NCBI GenBank assembly: GCA_035533255.1
Contig: DATLUE010000092.1
Coordinates: forward strand, 1 to 6,274
Direction: 5' to 3'
Source: CAIKMD01 sp035533255
GTDB taxonomy: Bacteria > Pseudomonadota > Alphaproteobacteria > ATCC43930 > CGMCC-115725
Length of the DNA: 6,274 nt
Shown here: piece by piece, positions 5,999 to 6,274 of the stretch
Layout: each line of letters opens with the position of its first letter
Numbering within the stretch: the stretch's first letter is position 1
Notes under the pieces: model-generated
Told to the model about the DNA's origin: nothing
Seen by the model: the letters and a program-made list of their open reading frames with translations, nothing else
Databases searched by the model: none
Translations under genes and position numbers: made by a program

Positions 5999-6274
5999 TT
6001 AGTGCCCTGGAGCGCAGGGGAATGCCGCAATCATGGCAAAGCCGACGACATACCCTGCTTCAAGATTTAACTTCTCGGGATGGTCCTTCATATATTTTTC
6101 GGCGATTAACCGCCCCTGCTCCTCAGAAACGCCACTCTCAGGAAGACAAAATTTCCCGTCTGCAACGGTTCCCATAATCATGCCGTCGATGAACCCGCGT
6201 ATATAACTTGTGCAGGTCAGATTGCCGACATTCTGCGAGTCGTTCTTAAGACAAAAATTGTAGAGTTGAACGCC
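5999..6274 (-). CDS. Rap1a/Tai family protein, C-terminal part (start outside window)
   Basis: The reading frame is open from the right edge to a TAA at 5999-6001, giving the last 91 residues. The pattern fits the Rap1a/Tai family: Y-N-F-C (Cys 8 of the fragment), a T-C-T-S-Y-I-R-G-F-I-D-G stretch (Cys 21), F-C-L-P (Cys 43), an I-A-E-K-Y-M-K-D-H-P-E helix, and the terminal A-F-P-C (Cys 87). Four cysteines fit two disulfides in a periplasmic protein; the signal peptide would lie outside the window. Characterised members (Serratia Rap1a, Tai4) bind and block type VI secretion amidase effectors, but many relatives are orphans of unknown role. GC is about 48% over 6061-6240 and codons often end in A/T (TTA, ATA, AAA), unlike every other gene here, suggesting acquisition by transfer. 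No effector gene is visible. Confidence 0.72.
   Translation of the reverse strand, partial: GVQLYNFCLKNDSQNVGNLTCTSYIRGFIDGMIMGTVADGKFCLPESGVSEEQGRLIAEKYMKDHPEKLNLEAGYVVGFAMIAAFPCAPGH

Overview
The window is high-GC (about 70-75% in the lines I counted) and looks like an alphaproteobacterium, probably of the Rhizobiales/Bradyrhizobiaceae type. The grounds are the dapD-dapE pair next to a HAD pyrimidine 5'-nucleotidase, the intergenic REP-like palindrome clusters, and a GGAAC-N16-CGTT box that matches the alphaproteobacterial EcfG stress promoter. No species can be named from this sequence alone.

Left part (1-750): the 3' end of a formate/nitrite transporter (FNT) gene is followed, with a stop/start overlap, by a 119-aa ORF. 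That ORF is a diverged copy of the FNT's own last two membrane helices and has lost the pore histidine. A large imperfect inverted repeat with an internal terminator-like hairpin then separates this pair from the next gene.

Middle part (751-5340): a HAD-IA pyrimidine 5'-nucleotidase (+) converges on, and overlaps by 20 nt, a pirin gene (-). Next come dapD (+) and dapE (+), two successive enzymes of the succinylase branch of lysine/diaminopimelate synthesis, and a small multi-pass membrane protein of unknown function translationally coupled to dapE. Composite palindromic elements with the same order of hairpin modules lie on both sides of dapD: one between pirin and dapD, the other between dapD and dapE.

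Right part (5341-6274): a small secreted, disordered, Asn/Ser/Ala-rich protein sits behind a candidate EcfG promoter and ends at a perfect 34-nt palindromic terminator. After a non-coding, hairpin-rich gap, GC drops to about 48% and a minus-strand gene enters from the right edge. Its C-terminal 91 residues look like the Rap1a/Tai family, whose characterised members are immunity proteins against type VI secretion amidases. No toxin partner is visible here.

Most of the window is ordinary core metabolism. The points most worth a second look are the FNT half-copy, the stress-promoter/secreted-protein unit, and the low-GC Rap1a/Tai-like gene at the edge.
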